A DNA stretch of 64,000 nt, taken from positions 124,001-188,000 of the forward strand of contig NZ_JAMXMX010000007.1 of the NCBI RefSeq assembly GCF_024055725.1, given 5' to 3'. Position numbers and translations under genes: made by a program. The DNA comes from Actinoallomurus spadix. Its GTDB lineage: Bacteria; Actinomycetota; Actinomycetes; Streptosporangiales; Streptosporangiaceae. The notes under the pieces are model-generated. The model made no database searches. It was not told the DNA's origin and saw only the letters and a program-made list of their open reading frames with translations. Shown piece after piece: positions 60,830-64,000 of the stretch (its first letter is position 1; every line of letters begins with the position of its first letter).

Positions 60830-62794
60830 TCACCCGCCCCCGCCCCGGCGGACCCGCAGGTAGTCCCGTACGACGAACTCGCCCAGCCGGTCCGGCGTCG
60901 GCGCGAACACACGGCCGCCGTTGCGCCGCGCGACCTCCTGCACGAACGCGACGAGGCGCTCGTCGTCGGCGAGCATGAAGATGTTCAGCGTCGCGCGCCG
61001 CCGGGTCATCTTGTCCACCTCGGCGAGCGTCAGCTCCAGCGTCTCGCGCGACGGCGGCCAGTCGAACGACGACCGGCCGTCCCGGAGCAGGTGCGCGGTC
61101 GGCTCGCCGTCCGTGATGATCAGCACGATCGGCTCGTGCTCGGGGTGCTTCTCCAGGTGCCGCCCGGCGATGAGCAGCGCGTGGTGCAGGTTCGTGCCCT
61201 GCACCATGTCCCAGTCCAGCCCGGCCAGCTCCGTGGGCGGCAGCACCCGCGCGTAGTTGGAGAACCCGATGACCTGGATCGCGTCCTGCGGGTACTTGCT
61301 CGCCACCAGCGTGTGCAGGGCGAGCGCGGTCTGCTTGGCCGAACCCCACGTGCCGCGCAGCGCCATGGAGTACGACAGGTCGACCAGCAGGCACACCGCC
61401 GCCGCCGTACGGCGCTCGGTCTCCAGCACCTCGAAGTCGTCCACCGTCAGGCGCACACCGGTTCCGCCCGCACGCGACCCGCCACGGCGCAGGGCGTTCG
61501 ACACCGTGCGCACGACGTCGATCGGCTGTTCGTCGCCGTGCTGCCAGGGCCGGCTGCCGCCCGTCAGCTCGCCCGCCTGACCGGCGTCGGACTGGTCGTG
61601 GTCGCCGCGCCGGGCCGTGTCCAGCTGGGCGAACACCCGGCGCAGCGCGGTCTCCCCGAGGCGCCGCACCGCCTTCGGCGTCAGCTCCAGCGACCCGCCC
61701 TTGCGCTTCAGGTAGCCCTGGCGCTCCAGCTCGGCCTCGATGCGGCGCAGCTCGGCGAGGTCGTCGACCGCCTGGCGGCCCAGGGCCCGGCGCACCGCCT
61801 CCTCGTCGACGTCGTCCAGCCGCGCGCCGGGGTAGTCCTGCCGCAGCGCGCCCTCCAGCTCGGCCAGGTCCGCGAGCTCCTCCAGCGCGGTCGTCGCGTC
61901 ACCCACGGACATCGGGTCCTCACCCGACATCCGCTCGGAGCCGGACCAGTCCAGGTCGGGCCGGCGCTGCCGCAGCGAGGACCCCAGCCGCTGCATCTCC
62001 ATGGCCAACCCGGCGTCCTCCAGGGTCTGGGCCATCAGCGCCGCCAGCTCCGCCCGCTGGTCCGGGGTGAGCGAGGCGAGCAGGCGCTCCGTCGCGGCGG
62101 CGCGCCGCGCCAGGGAGTCGACGAGCTCCTCCAGGTTCCGCGGGTCCTCCGGGAAGAACTCGCCGTACTCCCGCATGAACGCCTCGAAGTCCTCCTGGGT
62201 GTGCTCGCCCCGGGCGTCCTTCTCCAGCATGTCGTTGAGCGCGGCCATCATGTCCTTGACCCGCCGCATCGCCGCCGGGTCGGGATCGCTCAGGGCCTGC
62301 TTCATGCCGCGGAACTGCGCGTCCAGCACGTCACGGCGCAGCAGGTCCTTCAGCTCCTCGAACGTCCGCCGCGCCTCCGGCGACCGCCACTCGTACGACG
62401 CGAGCCGGCGCACCGCCTGCGCGGTGTCGTTCGGCAGGGTGTCGAGCTCGGCCTCCCGCAGCCGCGCGTCGTCGCCCGGGTCCGGGAACAGCGCCGCACG
62501 CTCCTGGCCGATCGCCCGGTCGAGCAGCGCCCGCGCCTCCTCCAGCGTGCCGTCGAGCCGGCCGCGCCCGCGCAGCTCCTGCCGGCGGGACCGGACCTGC
62601 CGCAGAAGGTCGTCCAGCCCGCGCCGCCGCCGCTCGCCGGGCAGGCCGCGGCGCAGCAGGTCGCGCAGCGCGTCACCGGGGTTCGTGCCCTCCAGCATCG
62701 AATCGCCCATGGCGTCCAGCGCGGCGCGCACGTCGTACGGAGGGGCGAGCGGGTCCGGCCCCTCGTGGTACGGACCGTAGCGGTATCCGGCCAC
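60830..62794 (-). CDS. VWA-domain protein, CoxE/BchD-like partner
   Basis: A 654-residue protein. A long helical N-terminal part (Arg/Glu-rich coiled-coil character) is followed by a C-terminal von Willebrand A domain with the MIDAS motif DLSYSM (about residue 472), a TNLH segment and ITDGEP. It resembles VWA proteins that work with BchI/MoxR AAA+ ATPases in metal or cofactor insertion and protein maturation. GTG 62794 follows GGAGGAGG. It lies 100 bp downstream of the AAA+ gene on the same strand and is probably co-transcribed. Confidence 0.85.
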   Translation of the reverse strand: MAGYRYGPYHEGPDPLAPPYDVRAALDAMGDSMLEGTNPGDALRDLLRRGLPGERRRRGLDDLLRQVRSRRQELRGRGRLDGTLEEARALLDRAIGQERAALFPDPGDDARLREAELDTLPNDTAQAVRRLASYEWRSPEARRTFEELKDLLRRDVLDAQFRGMKQALSDPDPAAMRRVKDMMAALNDMLEKDARGEHTQEDFEAFMREYGEFFPEDPRNLEELVDSLARRAAATERLLASLTPDQRAELAALMAQTLEDAGLAMEMQRLGSSLRQRRPDLDWSGSERMSGEDPMSVGDATTALEELADLAELEGALRQDYPGARLDDVDEEAVRRALGRQAVDDLAELRRIEAELERQGYLKRKGGSLELTPKAVRRLGETALRRVFAQLDTARRGDHDQSDAGQAGELTGGSRPWQHGDEQPIDVVRTVSNALRRGGSRAGGTGVRLTVDDFEVLETERRTAAAVCLLVDLSYSMALRGTWGSAKQTALALHTLVASKYPQDAIQVIGFSNYARVLPPTELAGLDWDMVQGTNLHHALLIAGRHLEKHPEHEPIVLIITDGEPTAHLLRDGRSSFDWPPSRETLELTLAEVDKMTRRRATLNIFMLADDERLVAFVQEVARRNGGRVFAPTPDRLGEFVVRDYLRVRRGGGG

Positions 62795-62894
62795 GGCGAC
62801 CTCCTCCCTCGCTACGCCCGGCCCGCACCGAGCCGGGGCTCGCTCCCGTCCCGGCCTCCGCCGGAACGGGAAGATGACGGGGTCCGGGCCCCCG

Positions 62895-64000
62895 TCACGT
62901 CCGGTAGGTCGTGGTGCCGTCCTCGGTGTCCTTGGACAGCCGGCGCATGAGGTACAGCCCTTCCAGGGCGAACTCCAGCGCCGCCGCCGCGTGACCCGGC
63001 GACTCGCCCTCCATGCCGAGGGCGTTCATGATCCGGGACAGGCCGGGCACCGGGCCGATGCGGTGCAGCAGGTCGGCCGCCGCGACCAGCTCACCGGAGC
63101 CGACCGTGGCGCCGCGGTCGAACCGGTCGAGCAGGCCGCTCAGGTCGACCGGCCCGAGCGTGCGCCGCCAGGTCTCCGCGGTCGCCCGGCGGAGCAGGTG
63201 CGCCAGCACCTCCTCCTCACGGCCCTCCTCGCTCACCTCGAACTCGACCTTGCCGAGGAGCGTCGGCACGATCGAGGGCAGGTCGCAGACGCGTGCCACC
63301 GGCTGCTCCTCACCGGCCAGCGCGGAGCGGCGCAGCGCGGAGGCGGCGACCGTCTCGGTCGCGGCGATCGCGAACCGCGCGGACACGCCGGACCGCGTGT
63401 CGACCGCCGGGGATTCGCGCACCAGCCGGGTGAACCGCGCGATGACCTCCATCAGGTGCACCGGCACCGCCGCCGCGACCTCGGCCTCCTGGCCGATCAG
63501 GACGAGCTCCTCGTCGACGTCGAGGGGATAGTGGGTGCGGATCTCCGCGCCGAAGCGGTCCTTCAGCGGCGTGATGATCCGGCCGCGGTTGGTGTAGTCC
63601 TCCGGGTTCGCGCTGGCCACCAGCAGGATGTCGAGCGGCAGCCGCAGGTTGTAGCCGCGGATCTGCACGTCCCGCTCCTCCAGGACGTTCAGCAGCGAGA
63701 CCTGGATGCGCTCGGCGAGGTCGGGCAGCTCGTTGACGCAGAAGACGCCGCGGTTCGTCCGTGGCACGAGGCCGTAGTGCACCGTCTCCGGGTCGCCGAG
63801 CGTGCGGCCCTCCGCGACCTTGATCGGGTCGATGTCGCCGATGAGGTCGCCGACGCTCGTGTCCGGCGTGGCGAGCTTCTCGCCGTACCGCTCGTCCCGG
63901 TGTTTCCAGGCCACCGGCAGGTCGTCGCCCGCCTCGGCGAGCAGCCGGCGGCAGCGCACGCACACCGGGGCGTACGGGTGGTCGTTGATCTCACAGCCCT
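62895..64000 (-). CDS. BchI/MoxR-like AAA+ ATPase, 5'-truncated by the window
   Basis: The frame is open to the window end, so the Walker A part of the gene is outside. In the visible 367 residues, an N-terminal CxxC pair (CVRCRRLL, with a further Cys and His upstream) may bind zinc. It carries the Walker-B-like VFCVNELPDLAERI, with Asn for the usual Asp, then VASANPEDYTNRGRIITPLKDRF (sensor 1) and a typical lid. This NELPDL form is seen in BchI-related ATPases paired with VWA proteins. The partner VWA gene follows. The client or metal is unknown. Confidence 0.87.
   Translation of the reverse strand, partial: GCEINDHPYAPVCVRCRRLLAEAGDDLPVAWKHRDERYGEKLATPDTSVGDLIGDIDPIKVAEGRTLGDPETVHYGLVPRTNRGVFCVNELPDLAERIQVSLLNVLEERDVQIRGYNLRLPLDILLVASANPEDYTNRGRIITPLKDRFGAEIRTHYPLDVDEELVLIGQEAEVAAAVPVHLMEVIARFTRLVRESPAVDTRSGVSARFAIAATETVAASALRRSALAGEEQPVARVCDLPSIVPTLLGKVEFEVSEEGREEEVLAHLLRRATAETWRRTLGPVDLSGLLDRFDRGATVGSGELVAAADLLHRIGPVPGLSRIMNALGMEGESPGHAAAALEFALEGLYLMRRLSKDTEDGTTTYRT

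Overview
The window is high-GC actinobacterial DNA. It shows GTG and TTG starts, many 4-nt start/stop overlaps, F420-type flavin oxidoreductases, an mfd-lipoprotein-mazG block and an eno-divIC-DUF501-ppx block. I would place it in Actinomycetota, perhaps Streptosporangiales (Actinomadura/Actinoallomurus-like), but the sequence alone does not fix the genus.

Region 1 (1-20.2 kb) is a cell-surface polysaccharide locus that looks Wzx/Wzy-dependent. It holds a polyprenyl glycosylphosphotransferase, glycosyltransferases (GT2, GT14 and a PssD/PssE pair), a Wzz/BY-kinase-like protein whose Walker A lysine is missing, an O-antigen-ligase/polymerase-like protein, a flippase, a GH26-type lipoprotein, secreted propeller and fibrinogen-domain proteins and an APH-fold protein. 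Embedded in it are cysQ-cysD-cysN (APS synthesis and PAP removal) and a PAPS-type sulfotransferase translationally linked to the polymerase and flippase genes. No APS/PAPS reductase or sulfite reductase is present. The simplest reading is a sulfated exopolysaccharide or glycan system, and it is the most interesting system here.

Region 2 (20.2-28.1 kb) has a small secreted protein, a membrane protein, a NarL-type two-component pair, an RsbW-like ATPase, a TauE/SafE exporter, a protein fusing a degenerate ATP-sulfurylase domain to an intact-looking APS kinase (the missing step between CysDN and the sulfotransferase), and a methyltransferase.

Region 3 (28.2-48.1 kb) is mostly housekeeping: mfd, a SurA-like lipoprotein, mazG, two tandem class A penicillin-binding proteins, an MFS transporter, a Uma2-like fragment, an SsuABC/TauABC-type ABC operon, then eno, divIC, DUF501, ppx/gppA and a family 5 uracil-DNA glycosylase.

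Region 4 (48.1-64 kb) carries a type II NADH dehydrogenase behind a perfect Rex-type operator, an odd class I tRNA-like gene with a UAA anticodon, a YccA/Bax-inhibitor membrane protein, a flavin oxidoreductase with a DUF4287 protein, a thiolase, cystathionine beta-synthase, a lipoprotein and an amidase-domain secreted protein, an MMPL transporter, cystathionine gamma-synthase, and a VWA protein with a BchI/MoxR-like AAA+ ATPase that runs off the window. Sulfur genes recur through the window (cysQDN, sulfotransferase, TauE, APS kinase, SsuABC-like, CBS, CGS). Short tandem repeats of 18-36 bp period recur between and inside genes. Several genes look leaderless, with a -10 hexamer 6-7 nt before the start codon.
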